Below, piece by piece: positions 44,960-58,539 of a stretch of DNA of 64,000 bases. Within the stretch, counting starts at the first letter, position 1. Every line of letters starts with the position of its first letter. Origin of the DNA: Scylla paramamosain (taxonomy: Eukaryota > Arthropoda > Malacostraca > Decapoda > Portunidae); the NCBI RefSeq assembly GCF_035594125.1, contig NC_087158.1:8967678-9031677 (forward strand), given 5' to 3'. Made by a program: the position numbers and the translations under genes. A model generated the notes under the pieces. The model saw only the letters and a program-made list of their open reading frames with translations, searched no databases and was not told where the DNA came from.

Positions 44960-46012
44960 ATTTCTATTGCCATTAATTCTAATTGAGGCAAGATTCAGGT
45001 TTTTCATCAGTGCTTCTCTTGATTTTGATATCAACTCACTATGATTATCTGTGACTGAGTAGGCTGCTACACCATATGCCTTTGAGGATGCATCACAAAA
45101 GATGTGAAGTTGTATATTGTCATTATGAGTTAGATTGACTTGTCTGGGGATTGAGACCTCAGTACCTGCAGTACAATCCTCCTTTATTCAATCCGATTCA
45201 GATGAATAATATTCTGGGAGGACAGTATCCCAACCAAGTTTCTTCTTCCAAACTTCTTGCATTAACATTTTCCCTCTTATTGTTATAAGGCTTATACCCA
45301 AGGGTTCAAATAAGAAAGAGATTTGGCTTAGTAAGTGTCTTTTAGTCATATTGATGCTGGTGTAGGCTTACTCTGCTGCCATACACATCCCATTCTATAC
45401 CCAGTAGGTTTTGCCTCATGGGTAACTCCAATTCAAGTCATTCTTTTAGGAAGTTTTCTAAGATTATTGAGTTGCTATTCCAACTGTGCAGCAGCATATT
45501 AGTGGATAAACATTCTTTTGTTCCCCATTTATATGAAGTCACTGCTTCTTCCTCTGTGTCTACTGTCATTTGTAAGTTGTCCATTTAAAATGCATGATTT
45601 GTTTCAGGACAACCAGCTTTGTCAAAATGATGGTTTAAGGTTGACCATAACAAAAATGGACTGGAACATGAGGCAAAAAGGATGGATTCAAACTTGTTCA
45701 CATCCAAAGGACTATTCTTGTCACTTGTATCTCTTGGCCATATGAATTTTGTAGTCTCTGTCTTCTTCCTTCAAACTTATACTTAGGAATGCTTTTGAGA
45801 TGTTGGCTACCAAAGTGTAGGGTTTTAAACAATTAAGTTGGGTCCCATATACAAACAGTCATTCAGACTACTTGCTCCCTTGGCATACCGTGAACTGCAA
45901 TTGAAAACCACCCTTATTGGTGCAGTGACAGAGTCTTTCTTTACTGTTTGATGAGGGAGGTAATGGTCATTGTTATGATTTACTGGTTCCTCTACTCTGT
46001 CTATGAAGTTAC
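44960..46012 (-). pseudogene. BEL/Pao RT and RNase H remnant
   Basis: Translating the minus strand across frames gives KDSVTAPIRVVFNCSSRYAK and SLNDCLYMGPNL (about 45940-45840; RT start), then RLLSQISFLFEPLG and IRGKMLMQEVWKKKLGWD (about 45330-45210), then LHIFCDASSKAYGVAAYSV (about 45110-45050; RNase H-like). These are the standard BEL/Pao landmarks in the standard order. Multiple stops separate them. Confidence 0.75.
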
Positions 46013-46127
46013 TGTATTTGCCAGTTTATTAGACACACCTCTGCATAAGATGCACCCCTATTTTACAAGGATGTTTTGTGGAAAAAAATGTTATTATGTT
46101 TCATGATAAAGTTATGGAAAGAAATTG

Positions 46128-46130
<3 letters not shown>

Positions 46131-46176
<46 letters not shown>
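46131..46176. repeat. (GT)n microsatellite
   Basis: 23 GT units, directly beside the 3' end of LINE-A copy 7. Confidence 0.97.
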
Positions 46177-46177
<1 letters not shown>

Positions 46178-46187
46178 AAGAGGTCCA

Positions 46188-47118
46188 CTGGCCAAGGGCA
46201 ACAAAAATTTTCAAAAAGAAAAGCCCACTTAATGCCAGTTCCCATAGAGACATCAGATAGAATAATAAAAAAAAAAATCCCTCTTGAAAGAGTTCAAGTC
46301 ATAGGAGTTCTAGACTTTACCAGAGAAAGGGCTGAATGATTGAGAGTGCTGGTTAACTCTTGCCTTATAGAGGTGGGCAGAGTAGGGATGAGAGAAAGAA
46401 GAAAATCTTGTGGAATGAGGCCACAGGAGGGGAGGTTTGCAATTAGTGATATCAGAAGAGCAGTTAGCAGTTAGCGGCAGAAGATAGCAAGAGGTACAAC
46501 ATTGCTGTGATGAGAGAGAGGCTGAAGACAGTCAGTTAGAAGAGAGGTGATAAGACAAAAATAAAATAATGGTGTGAGTGGAAGCCTCCACCCCCTCATA
46601 CACATGAAGCAGACTCCATACATGGATAGACAAAGCCCCTGTACAGAGTTAGCAACTGGGATGGGGTTGGGTGACAGAAAAACTGGCAGAGACGACACTG
46701 AATGCCTAACTTCATAGAAGCTGCTTGAGCAACTTCTATGAGATGTGAAATTTCCAGTTTAGATCATAAATAAAGGACAGACTGAGATTTTTCAGTGTAG
46801 AAGAGAGGGTGGGGGGCAAATGAGTGTCACTGAAGAAGAGGGGATAGATATCTGGAAGGTTGTGTCAAGTTGAGAGATGGAGGAATTGAGTTTTTGAGGC
46901 ATTGAACATTACTAAGTTTGCTCTTCCCCAGAAATTTTAGATGAGAGGTCAGGCATTCTATGGCTTCTCTACATGAACTGTTTACTTCCTGAAGGGCTGA
47001 ACCTCTACAAAAAGATGCAGAAAAGTGCAGGGTGGTATCATCATCATAGGACTGGATAGGACAAGAAGTTTGGTTTAGAAGATCATTGATGAATAATAGA
47101 AAGAGTTGATGCCAAAAC
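46188..47118 (-). mobile_element. LINE-A copy 7, 5'-truncated and diverged
   Basis: Starts in the 3' UTR (CTGGCCAAGGGCAACAAAAA) and continues through C-terminal region and RT to just upstream of motif C, ending near 47118. Minus-strand peptides LTDCLQPLSHHSN and NSVQGLCLSMYGVCFMC correspond to the C-terminal part in shifted frames. Small deletions and insertions are frequent. Confidence 0.85.
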
Positions 47119-47197
47119 CCCTAAAAGAGTGTGTGTTTTGTCTTCACATCTGGTGTGATGCAGTGCTGTAGTTGTGCAGTATTACCATTACATCTAA

Positions 47198-48160
<963 letters not shown>

Positions 48161-48489
48161 TACAACTTTAAGGGCTTTTCTCTGCACATTTACTTTGGTT
48201 TGTCAAATTGACCACATCATAAAAAAAATTAAGTACATTACAAAGCTGATTAAATTTCTTACTGGAAAACAAAATAAAATACTTGCAATCAGTCCATTGC
48301 TCTTGTGAATGGAGAGGCTTATTTCTAGGTTTGTTCCAAATATTCACATAAATGCACAATTTGTAGGTTCTGTGTCTGTGTCTACTCATATGGGGGAATA
48401 GGATATGTAGACAGATGTTTATTATATGATTGGCTCATGTAAAACTGTCATTATAGACATAATTAGAATCAACACAAGTTTCTTTTCAG

Positions 48490-48665
48490 AGAGGGATTAA
48501 ACCAGCCATTCTACAGCAAGCAGATAGACTGAAAATCATTCATCTCTTCTATAAGTATGTTAGTCCAAAATATCAGCGTGACTGCCGAGACAATCGCCGT
48601 GGAAAATTGATGAAAAAAATAAGAGAAAGAAAAGCTATCCACTTAAAGGATGAAGACTGGAAAAT
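48490..48665 (+). CDS. ashwin: ashwin exon 2
   Basis: It follows a TTTCTTTTCAG acceptor and ends AAAAT|GTAAGT. The frame (RGIKPAILQQADRLKIIHLF, YKYVSPKYQRDCRDNRRGKL, MKKIRERK..LKDEDWKM) corresponds to the ashwin core, where the family has P..QRDLP.NR.GK.M.K. It is highly basic. 58 codons plus two bases, the split ATG being completed by exon 3. Confidence 0.87.
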
Positions 48666-49508
48666 GTAAGTATGAATGGAAATTATGCAATCTTATAGCT
48701 CTTTCCTGTAAATACCATTGAGGCAGAAGTTTCAGTGATTATGGTTTTTGAGATTATCTTGTACCACTATTAATAAAAAAAAAAAAATTTATTTTAGAAT
48801 TAAAATTTGAGAACAAAATCATGCAGACAAGAAATTCAAATAGTATTCTACAATATGAGCTTGGTAAGTACCACTGTAAAAAAAAAAAAAAGAGGAAGGG
48901 AGTACTGTAGAATCTCTGTGCTTCTCTCCTCTTGCCAAGAGGAAAATTGGGAAATTTGTCATGTGCTGTCTGCTTGTGTTATTAGATGAAGAGAGAGACT
49001 AATTAACTTATACTAAGGTTAAGTAATTTCCTTAAATAAAGAATAGTATTTAAGATAACGTTTTAGAGTAAACATCATTATCACACCTATAACATTATTA
49101 TCAATTCTTCAGCAACTATCATAAAGTACAGCCACCTGCCAATTTTTTGGGAGTTAGATAACAGCAATACCTGTGAATGTTGACAATCCATGAACAATTA
49201 GTATGCCTCTAAAAAAAAAAAAAAAAAAAAAAAAAACAGTGGCATGCCCCTTTTAAAGCACTCCTGATCCCCTCTGGCTTTTTTTAAAATAAAGAAAAGC
49301 TTTATGTACATTTACACTGTACCTTCAAGTTCCTCGACTAAAACTGGGAGCAACTGTCTGGGAATCACAAGTCCTGAAATTGCAAAAATCCAAGAGTCAC
49401 TACCCATTCCTTGTTATTTACCTACTAAGTCACCAATATTTTGCCCAGCTCACAAAAGTCTGAGTCACTACCCATTCCCAGTTTTTTATCATGTTTAGTC
49501 CAGCAATC
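48666..49508. other. ashwin intron 2, first part, no gene found
   Basis: AT-rich with A-runs at about 48775-48787, 48877-48891 and 49211-49236. No element boundary or ORF was recognised. Confidence 0.5.
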
Positions 49509-49757
49509 ACATAAGAACATAAGAACATAAGAAATAAGGGAAGCTGCAAGAAGCAACCAGGCTTACACGTGGCAGTCCCTGTATGAAATATACCTACCTA
49601 TTTCCATCTATTATCCCCATCCATAAACCTGTCTAATCTTCTCTTAAAGCTCTCTAGTGTCCTAGCACTAACAACATGATTACTGAGTCCGTTCCACTCA
49701 TCTACCACTCTATTTGAGAACCAATTTCTTCCTATCTCCTTCCTAAACCTAAATTTT

Positions 49758-50303
49758 TCAAACTTGAACCTTTGTTCTTGTTCTACCCTGGTTGCTGATC
49801 CTAAGAATTTTGCCTACATCCCCCTTGTTATAACCCTTATACCACTTAAAGACTTCTATCAGGTCCCCTCTTAACCCATGTCTTTCTAAAGAATGTAGAT
49901 TTAACAACTTCAGTCTCGCCTCGTAAGGAATACTCCTCATCCCCTGTATCCTTTTAGTTATTCTCCTCTGTACTGATTCTAATAGACCTATATCTTTCCT
50001 GTAATGTGGGGACCAGAACTGCACAGCGTAGTCTAGATGAGGTCTGACCAGGGTCAAGTATAACTTTAATATTACTTCTGGCCTTTTACTTTTAACACTC
50101 CTAAAAATTAATCTTAGTACCCTATTTGCCCTGTTTCTGGCTTCTATGCATTGTTTCCCTAGACGGAGTTCAGAGCTAATGGTAACTCCTAAATCTTTCT
50201 CGTACCCTGTACCTACCAGAGTTTGATTGTTTAATGTGTACCTACTGTGTGGGTTTCCTCTACCTACGCTAAGTACTTTGCACTTATTGATATTAAATTG
50301 CAT
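49758..50303 (-). pseudogene. CR1-like RT C-terminal domain
   Basis: 181 open codons: MQFNINKCKVLSVGRGN, YEKDLGVTISSELRLGKQ, YLTLVRPHLDYAVQFWSPHY, LLESVQRRITKRIQGM, and LRGDLIEVFKWYKGYNKGDV. This is the thumb and connection region after motif C in CR1/L2-type LINEs. The frame breaks near 49758, before the final helical region, and the Tigger insert separates it from motif C. Confidence 0.83.
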
Positions 50304-50334
50304 TTGCCATCTATCCGTTCATTCATTCATTCTA

Positions 50335-51482
50335 TAGTAAAATCCCTCTTATCCGGCATCAACGGGACCGCCTACATGCCGGATACTTGAAGCATGCCGG
50401 ATACTTGAATTGAAGTGAAATTATGTCCACAATCACCACCCTACACTCATGCATCTTACCATAACAAAGATCAGCTGATTGCCGTGCCGCGCGTCGCCAC
50501 CCGCGCTGCCACCTCACACTCACCAACACACAATACTACTGTACTAACATTCTCTTTAATACTTTCCTCTTATAAATAAGTTGATGGGTTACAAAAATAA
50601 AGTACGTATACACTTATTTGCTTTATTCAATATTAGCCAACATGTATAGCATACAATAAAGATATGAAAATGTACGAGTGTTTGTGACACTTTTTCGCTC
50701 CCCACACCTCTCATTCAACACCCTCCGGGTCATAAACATCATCAGATTCTGTACTTGTTTGCCCCACTTCTTTTCCCTTACAAGCTACTTTAAAATAGTT
50801 TCTAATGTCTCCTTGTTTGCAGCTCCTTCTTCTTTGCAGCAAAAACTCATTCCCAATGCAGTGAAGGGTCATAACATCTCGGGTTGACATGTATGTGCAC
50901 TCCTCAGCAAACCTGACAAACCCAGCTATGTGTTTCACAGCCTGTTCCCAAGTTACTTTAGGCTCATTATCATCATCATCATCATCACTATCATCACTAA
51001 TTTTCTCTAAATGATCTTTTACTACAGCGTTGATAAGTTCCTCGTCTGTGAGAGTGAATGTTACGGCCTGATTTTTGTCCACGTCCATCCATTCCTGTAA
51101 CGCTTTATCTGTCACTTTAAGTTGCACATTTCCCCCATTTCCCTCAGCTCGCTCACCACCGAATTTTTCATGCCACCTACAAACCCTTCAAACTCCTCAT
51201 CATCCTCATCATCACACATCATCAAAGGGTACAATTTGCACCAACATCGCATCAGTGTTTGCCTTTTAACGTCTAGCCAAGCAAGTGAAGCCATGAATAT
51301 CGCATCCTTAACATTAAACTGTTTTTGGAACTCAGGGATTGTGTCGTCCTCGTAATTAATCATAATTTAATCGATTTTATGAGTACACATTGATTTTTTA
51401 TTGATTTTAAGGCTCAGGGAAAAATGTGCCGGATACTTGAAGCTGCCGGATACTCAAATGCCGGATGAGAGGGATTTTACTG
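50335..51482 (-). mobile_element. Tigger-type (pogo) element copy 2, same internal deletion
   Basis: TIRs TAGTAAAATCCCTCTTATCC and ..GAGAGGGATTTTACTG are flanked by TA (50333-50334 and 51483-51484). Length 1148 bp versus 1143 bp for copy 1. Minus-strand frames 51363-51112 and 51127-50711 encode FNVKDAIFMASLAWLDVKR, then LKVTDKALQEWMDVDK, the acidic run, KHIAGFVRFAEE and a further tail to DDVYDPEGVE. This is more complete than copy 1 but still without the catalytic core. Confidence 0.93.
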
Positions 51483-51600
51483 TATCTAAATCTGCCTGCA
51501 AGGCAATGGCATCTGATTCTGACCTAATTAATCTACCTATCTTTGTGTCATCCGTAAATTCACTACTAATTCCACTATCCAGAGGTCAGATACTATCACA

Positions 51601-53756
51601 GTGGTGATAGTGTCTGGCATGGAGGCATACATTCCTCACTCTTTTTCTCGCCCTAAATCTTCTAAACCTTGGTTTAACACAGCTTGTTCTCGTGCTATAC
51701 ATGATAGAGAGGTGGCCCACAAAAGGTACTTAAGCCTTCCATCACCAGAATCTCATGCACTTTATATTTCTGCCTGGAACCATGCCAAGTCTGTTCTCCA
51801 ACTAGCCAAAAACTCCTTCATTAACAGAAAATGTCAAAACCTTTCAAGATCTAACTCCTCTCGTGATTTCTGGCATCTAGCCAAAAATATCTCCATTAAC
51901 TTTGCTTCTTCTTCTTTCCCTCCTCTATTTCAACCAGATGCTATCAACCACTGCTATCACATCTATTTCTAAAGCTGAACTCTTTGCTCAAACCTTTGCT
52001 AAAAACTCTACCTTGGACGATTCTGGGCTTGTTCCTCCCTCTCCTCCACCCTCTGACTACCTCATGCCACGTATTAAAATTCTTCGCAATGATGTTTTCC
52101 ATGCCCTCGCTGGCCTAAACCCTCGGAAGGCTTATGGACCTGATGGGATCCCTCCTATTGTTTTCCGAAACTGTGCCTCCGTGCTTGCACCTTGCCTAGT
52201 CAAACTCTTTCAGCTCTGTCTGTCAACATCTACCTTTCCTTCTTGCTGGAAGTTTGCCTACATTCAACCTGTTCCTAAAGAGGGTGACCGTTCTAATCCC
52301 TCAAACTACCATCCTATTGCTTTAATTTCCTGCCTATCTAAAGTTTTTGAATATATCCTCAACAGGAAGATTCTTAAACATCTATCACTTCACAACCTTC
52401 TATCTGATTGCCAGTATGGGTTCCGTCAAGGCCGCTCTACTGGTGATCTTCTGGCTTTCCTTACTGAGTCTTGGTCATCCTCTTTTAGAGATTTTGGTGA
52501 AACTTTTGCTGTTGCCTTGGACATATCAAAAGCTTTTGATAGAGTCTGGCACAAAGCTTTGATTTCCAAACTACCCTCCTACGGTTTCTATCCTTCTCTC
52601 TGTAACTTCATCTTAAGTTTCCTTTCTGACCGTTCTATTGCTGCTGTGGTAGACGGTCACTGTTCTTCTCCTAAATCTATTAACAGTGGTGTTCCTCAGG
52701 GTTCTGTCCTGTCACCCACTCTCTTCTTATTATTCATTAATGATCTTCTAAACCAAACTTCTTGTCCTATCCACTCCTACGCTGATGATACCACCCTGCA
52801 CTTTTCCACGTCTTTTCGTAGACGTCCAACCCTTCAGGAGGTAAACATATCACACAGGGAAGCCACAGAACGCCTGACTTCTGATCTTTCTAAAATTTCT
52901 GATTGGGGCAGAGCAAACTTGGTATTGTTCAATGCCTTAAAAACTCAATTCCTCCATCTATCAACTCGACACAACCTTCCAGACAACTATCCCCTCTTCT
53001 TCAATGACACTCAACTGTCCCCCTCTTCTACACTGAACATCCTCGGTCTGTCCTTTACTTATAATCTGAACTGGAAACTTCACATCTCATCTCTAGCTAA
53101 AACAGCTTCTATGAAGTTAGGTATTCTGAGATGTCTCTGCCAGTTTTTCTCACCCCCCCAGCTGCTAACTCTGTACAAGGGCCTTATCCGTCCATGTATG
53201 GAGTATGCTTCACATGTCTGGGGGGGGGGTTCCACTCTTACTGCTCTTCTAGACAGGGTGGAATCAAAAGCTTTTCGTCTCATCAACTCCTCTCCTCTAA
53301 CTGCCTGTCTTCAGCCTCTCTCTCACCGCCGCAATGTTGCATATCTAGCTGTCTTCTACCGCTATTTTCATGCTAACTGCTCTTCTTATCTTGCTAACTG
53401 CATGCCTTCCCTCCTTCCGCGGCCTCGCTGCACAAGACTTTCTTCTTTCTCTCACCCTTATTCTGTCCACCTCTCTAATGCAAGAGTTAACCAGTATTCT
53501 CAATCATTCATCCCTTTCTCTAGTAAACTCTGGAACTCCCTGCCTGCTTCTGTATTTCCACCTTCCTATGACTTGAATTCCTTCAAGAGGGAGGTTTCAA
53601 GACACTTATTCATCAATTTTTGACCACTGCTTTGACCCTTTTATGGGACTGGCATTTCAGTGGGCATATTTTTTATTGGATTTTTGTTGCCCTTGTCCAG
53701 TGTCCTTCCTACATATAAAAAAAATAAAGTAAAAAAATAAAAATAATAAAAATAAT
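51601..53756 (+). mobile_element. LINE-A copy 8, 5'-truncated, inserted into CR1-like copy 2
   Basis: It begins GTGATAGTGTCTGGCATGGA at the end of the endonuclease region and runs to a poly-A/A-rich tail (53717-53756). CR1-like sequence resumes directly after. No clear target duplication was seen. It is the youngest-looking copy: its RT frame is open for 573 codons. Confidence 0.92.
51902..53623 (+). CDS. LINE-A copy 8 reverse transcriptase, long intact frame
   Basis: 573 codons open from near the endonuclease-RT linker to the natural stop. RT landmarks: [56 protein letters not shown] (catalytic Asp), [24 protein letters not shown] (catalytic pair), [17 protein letters not shown], and a C-terminal domain ending [14 protein letters not shown]. 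The frame upstream (51601-51972) is shifted by a small change near 51940, and the endonuclease is absent. The RT domain could in principle fold, but the ORF start is not natural. Confidence 0.85.
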   Translation: MLLLLSLLYFNQMLSTTAITSISKAELFAQTFAKNSTLDDSGLVPPSPPPSDYLMPRIKILRNDVFHALAGLNPRKAYGPDGIPPIVFRNCASVLAPCLVKLFQLCLSTSTFPSCWKFAYIQPVPKEGDRSNPSNYHPIALISCLSKVFEYILNRKILKHLSLHNLLSDCQYGFRQGRSTGDLLAFLTESWSSSFRDFGETFAVALDISKAFDRVWHKALISKLPSYGFYPSLCNFILSFLSDRSIAAVVDGHCSSPKSINSGVPQGSVLSPTLFLLFINDLLNQTSCPIHSYADDTTLHFSTSFRRRPTLQEVNISHREATERLTSDLSKISDWGRANLVLFNALKTQFLHLSTRHNLPDNYPLFFNDTQLSPSSTLNILGLSFTYNLNWKLHISSLAKTASMKLGILRCLCQFFSPPQLLTLYKGLIRPCMEYASHVWGGGSTLTALLDRVESKAFRLINSSPLTACLQPLSHRRNVAYLAVFYRYFHANCSSYLANCMPSLLPRPRCTRLSSFSHPYSVHLSNARVNQYSQSFIPFSSKLWNSLPASVFPPSYDLNSFKREVSRHLFINF

Positions 53757-54420
53757 AATGAGCCTAAAACTGATCCCTGTGGCACTCCATTGATTACTTG
53801 ACTCCACTCGGATTTAGAGCCGCTGTTGCCTGTTGGGTAACCAAGACCTTATCTAATCTAACCCCTTCCCATCTATCCCATGCACCTTAACCTTTCTCAA
53901 GAGTCTTTGATGGGAGTACCTTGTCAAATGCCTTACTAAAGTCCAGGTATAGGATATCATAACTATCCCCATTATCTGCTGCCTCATAAACTTTACTATA
54001 AAAACTCTTAAGTTCATGAGGCAGCTTCACCTTCATCAAACCATGCTGTGACTGATGTATCAAGATTTGCTTGTTTAAAATTATCCCTAACGTTCCTTGC
54101 GATTACTGACTCTATTATTTTATAGCTGAGAGACCTATAATTATCTTTTTTTTTTTTTCAAAGATTAGCACTAAATTTGCTTGCCTCCATGTTTTCCTGG
54201 GTGAAAACTGCTAAAAATGCTCGTTCTGAATTTATTTCTCTGTTCTTTGCCCTATTTACTTTGTTGAATCCTTTGGCGGTCAGTCTTTGCTTGGCTAGCT
54301 ACCTTTAATTCCTAATTGTTTTTAGCTTTTTTCATTAACTTCCTAGCTGTCCTAACCTGTTCATTACATTGAGGACATAAATCCTCTTCTGTCTTTAATC
54401 ACTTTTATATGAGGCACCTA

Positions 54421-55581
54421 GAGCCAGAGTGACATGAGCATTGAAAATTAAAAAGAGAAAAACAATTTCAAAGTTTTGCGAGTTTCAAAATGCGATAGTT
54501 CTTCAGTGAACTGTGATAGAAAGCAATGACTGAATATTCAGTAATTTTTGTCCTTTACAACTACTTAGTTGAATTACATTATGAAGTTACAATTAAATTA
54601 CATAACACAAAATAAATAGGTGACTTTTTTCTTCAATACGACTTTGTTAATATCACAGCTACATTAAAATTGCATCCAGCGCTCACACTTTATTTCCTTT
54701 ATTGTCAAGATGTTTTATTTTCTATGTACTAAGAGGGGTACCACAACCACTAAAAGTCTTTTTTGGGATGAACTTATCAATTTTATGAAACAAAAATGTG
54801 AGCTACATACAAGTACTTCCTAAAATGAACACAAATGAAGAGAATGATACTAGCTTAAAAAAAATAACTAAAGAAACTAAAACAAAAGAACTAATAAAAG
54901 TTATGAAAATATTCTGCTATAGAGGATAATAGAATATAAAGAAATAAAATCTTCCAATGTTTCCAAAGCCTCTCGTGATTCTTTATCTTTTAGCCATATT
55001 TTTCTTCCATTTTACTTCTTCTGGAGTGTCCTGGCTTCTCGGGGGGTACACTGTTGTCCCCTATAATAATGAAAGCCTTATGTGTTGTGTAAAAGCAACA
55101 TTAAGACAGCAGCTTGTCATTTAAGAGTAGCAAAAATGTTGGAGGGAGGAAGAGTGTGTAAGTGTATGGGTGTTGGGGTGGGGAGGTGTAGGTTCACTTG
55201 AAATTTATCCAACACTCGGGGTCAGCCTACACCAGTGTGACATGATTCGTAGCATGAGCCATCATCGACTGACTCTTCCCATACTGTTGTGATGAGGGCT
55301 TGATCAATGCAGACCTCGTTTTTATGCAGTTATCAGCTTTGTATTTTTTATTTTATTTTTTTTATTTATTTATTTATTTTTTTTTCAAGCACCAACCACA
55401 CCTGCTTATGTGTTCCCCTTACTTCCTATAGACCCACACTACCCATCCACACATCAGACTCGCACACCGCACCACTGGCTCACTGCCTCATTCCAGCCAC
55501 ACCCACCATTGTGTGTACACTGTTGTGTGCAGCAAAATAAGGTGATGTAAAGTGAAGAAAAGAAGTAAGAATGAATGGAAG

Positions 55582-55585
<4 letters not shown>
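54421..55585. other. ashwin intron 2 stretch, no gene found
   Basis: AT-rich, with a T/A-rich TTTATTTATTTATT run at about 55345-55385. Short open frames have no recognisable homology. Confidence 0.5.

Positions 55586-55665
<80 letters not shown>
55586..55665. repeat. (GA)n microsatellite
   Basis: About 40 GA units. Confidence 0.97.
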
Positions 55666-55668
<3 letters not shown>

Positions 55669-56084
55669 AGAAAAGAGGCTGGGGACGAAAATTGGACACG
55701 TCTCTAACACATAGCCTGCCCAGCCTGAAGCTCATAATATAGTATTTATCTGTGCAGTCACTCCTATTCCCCACATAAACTTCCTTACTTCCCCTTGTCC
55801 ATTCAGTTTAAGTCTCACCCATTATTTATTAGAAGAGTTCCTTTTGACAATAAAATAATCAATATCCTTCTGGTCCCCATAGTTTCATCATTAGAATTTT
55901 CAGAAGAGAAGTGTTTTATACATATATGCCAGCGTGAGGTGCAGCACACAAGCAGGTGGATGGATATATGTGCATATATATGTCACCACCCCATCCCCCT
56001 CTTTTGTACCCCTCATCCTCTAGCAGCATAGTGGGAGAGTGTTTGGTGCACTTTCCCACAGTCAGTCACTACTCATTGCTCATC

Positions 56085-56260
56085 TATAGAAACTATAAAT
56101 TAGTAATAAAAGTCATTTTGCTACTTCTTGTAGTATTTGAAATGAAGTAACTTTGTTCAAAAATTGAATTATGGTACAGCAACCGAAGCAGTTAAAAGTT
56201 ACATTTTTTGTTCGAAAACAAAGTTGTTTGGATATATATTGGACATTTGTGGGTAAGTGA
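56085..56260. mobile_element. Fragment of the 31196-31978 element family
   Basis: TATAGAAACTATAAATTAGT through to GTTGTTTGGATAT matches 31796-31955 with about 15 percent difference by eye, including the shared TTGTAGTATTTGAAAT and GAATTATGGTACAGCAAC blocks. The terminal repeat is not preserved. The stretch 56261-57282 has no recognised gene. Confidence 0.8.
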
Positions 56261-57282
56261 GCTGAGTGCAAGAAAGGAACCTAATATATTGCGATATGCA
56301 AAAATATAGATCGTTTATGTATTCACATGTGTCGGATATGAATATGATGAAATCCTACGATAATGCAATACAGTGTACAAAAACAAACATTATTTTGTAG
56401 GTGAAAATACAGAAAAATGTGTACAATTAAGAAAATCTTTGCTTGAGTCTGGCCTGCAAATGAAATGAGAGAAAACAGTGGTCACTACTCTTCCTTCAAC
56501 TGGCTTCATCATGATAGCACTTAGAGAAATTTTGGCATCACCTCTCTGCTAGTTGCTCCCTTTGTGGTGTTGTCAACACATGGTGGCCATCAACTCACTG
56601 TTCCTGCCTGGGCTTGGTGTCTGGAGTGTGGGCCTTGGATAACAGGAGAGCACATCTTGCAATGGGTGTCAGAACCAGAAAGAACATGAATCATTCATGA
56701 GGCAGGGTGTAGGTATCAATCTGCACCTGCTTGACAGTTATGGATTGGCTGTGATTCTCATCTGCACTAGCTATTTACCTGGGAATCCATACTGTTCTCT
56801 ACTACTACCTCTAATGCTTAATTAATATCCTTCCCTGGGTTTGGGCATTATTATTGCACACTATTCTCATTTTAGTGAGTTCCATGGCCATTCTGGGTGA
56901 GTTGCCTTTACCATGCACTTTTCAAAACAAGGTGAGTGGGGTGCCTGTGAGAGATTTTCATGAAGGACTAGTGTTATCCACCCTCTTAAGTATAAAAACC
57001 ATGTTACAATACATATTTACTTTCCTCTCCCCTGGATGCTACTAGTAATTGTAGAAAAAGGTTAGTCATTAATAATACGAGTATAAAGGATGGGTGTTAC
57101 ACTTAAGTAAACTATCCTTACATGGTTTGCTGCTAAGTTATGGATAACTATAGTATGTAAAATACCTTATGATACTTGAAGGTTAATGACAACTACAGAA
57201 TATAACTTTTTTTTTCATTGTATTCTAATTTACAGCATGTCCCATAATGTGCTCTACCTTGACTTATTTTTTTTTCTTTCAG

Positions 57283-57607
57283 GCTTGTGTTAGAGTCAAA
57301 AGGCAAAATTTTTCCCAACTTGTCAACAAAAACTACTGTAAATAATGAGGGTGAGAGATTGAAGCCACCACCCTCCTGCATCAACACTGAAAGAAAAATC
57401 ATTAAACTGGGCAGTGTAACAAAAACATCCTCCTCAACTGGCTTAGATTTCCTCATCATTAAGAAAGATGATTCTGATGTTACTGAAGACAAAGAAAGTA
57501 ACAAGAAACAGAAAATGTTAAAAGAGAAGAGGAAAACACAGTGTGAAGAAGAAACCAGGACAAAGAAAATAAAGGTAGATCATGAGGAAAATGAAACAGT
57601 ACTTCTG
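57283..57607 (+). CDS. ashwin: ashwin exon 3
   Basis: The acceptor is TTTTTTTCTTTCAG and the donor CTG|GTGAGT. 108 codons after the split codon: MLVLESKGKIFPNLSTKT, then GERLKPPPSCI (the LKPPP motif diagnostic of ashwin), a Ser/Thr-rich linker, and two Lys-rich clusters (SNKKQKMLKEKRK, RTKKIKVDHEE) that look like nuclear localisation signals. It is low-complexity and probably disordered. It ends in phase 0 so a final exon must follow; reading through the donor gives a stop 10 codons later, which could be a minor intron-retained end. Confidence 0.85.
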
Positions 57608-58178
<571 letters not shown>

Positions 58179-58452
58179 TGTTTTCATTCAACATCTCTGT
58201 CTTCTTCATACTTCAAAATTTTATTCCACCTTTGTCTGCAGCTTTGCTATACTTTGGCCTGATTTTTGCTTTCTGTACCTGTACACTGTATCCTTTGTTT
58301 GACCTTTTTCCTTTACATTCCATCATGAAACTGTATTGTAGCAACTAATAACTAATATGCACGCTAACATTACCCGGCCATGGGAATACGATTTTGAAGG
58401 AGGGAAATAGACAACAGCAGGTGAGATCAAGCAGCTTTCGGAGATGGGGGGG

Positions 58453-58453
<1 letters not shown>

Positions 58454-58537
<84 letters not shown>
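58454..58537. repeat. (GT)n microsatellite
   Basis: About 42 GT units. It lies directly beside the 3' end of a minus-strand LINE fragment. Confidence 0.97.
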
Positions 58538-58538
<1 letters not shown>

Positions 58539-58539
58539 T

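Larger units (their letters stand above)
42900..46012 (-). mobile_element. BEL/Pao retrotransposon, internal region, 5'-truncated
   Basis: On the minus strand the order RT, RNase H, integrase, DUF5641-type tail is recognisable from about 46012 down to 43033. gag, protease and the 5' LTR are missing; the left part of RT stops at about 46012, where unrelated sequence with CTGTATTTGCCAG and an ATAAGATGCACC word starts. All frames are damaged. Confidence 0.85.
49509..54420 (-). mobile_element. CR1-like LINE copy 2, with Tigger and LINE-A copy 8 nested inside
   Basis: The 3' end at 49509 has the 8-base tail (CATAAGAA repeated). Three segments (49509-50332, 51485-51600 and about 53757-54420) join into one RT when the inserts are removed. 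They give LDFSKAFDKVLPSK (motif A, about 53930), [12 protein letters not shown] (motif B, ends at 53757), then DSGISSEFTDDTKIGRLI (motif C, TDD; about 51535-51590), then the C-terminal half. Boundaries of the 5' part beyond 54200 are approximate. Confidence 0.87.

Noticed and set aside
46012..46130. CTGTATTTGCCAG..ATAAGATGCACC stretch as a complete DNA transposon
   Set aside because: It resembles a stretch at 31980-32040 but has no second terminal repeat or target duplication.
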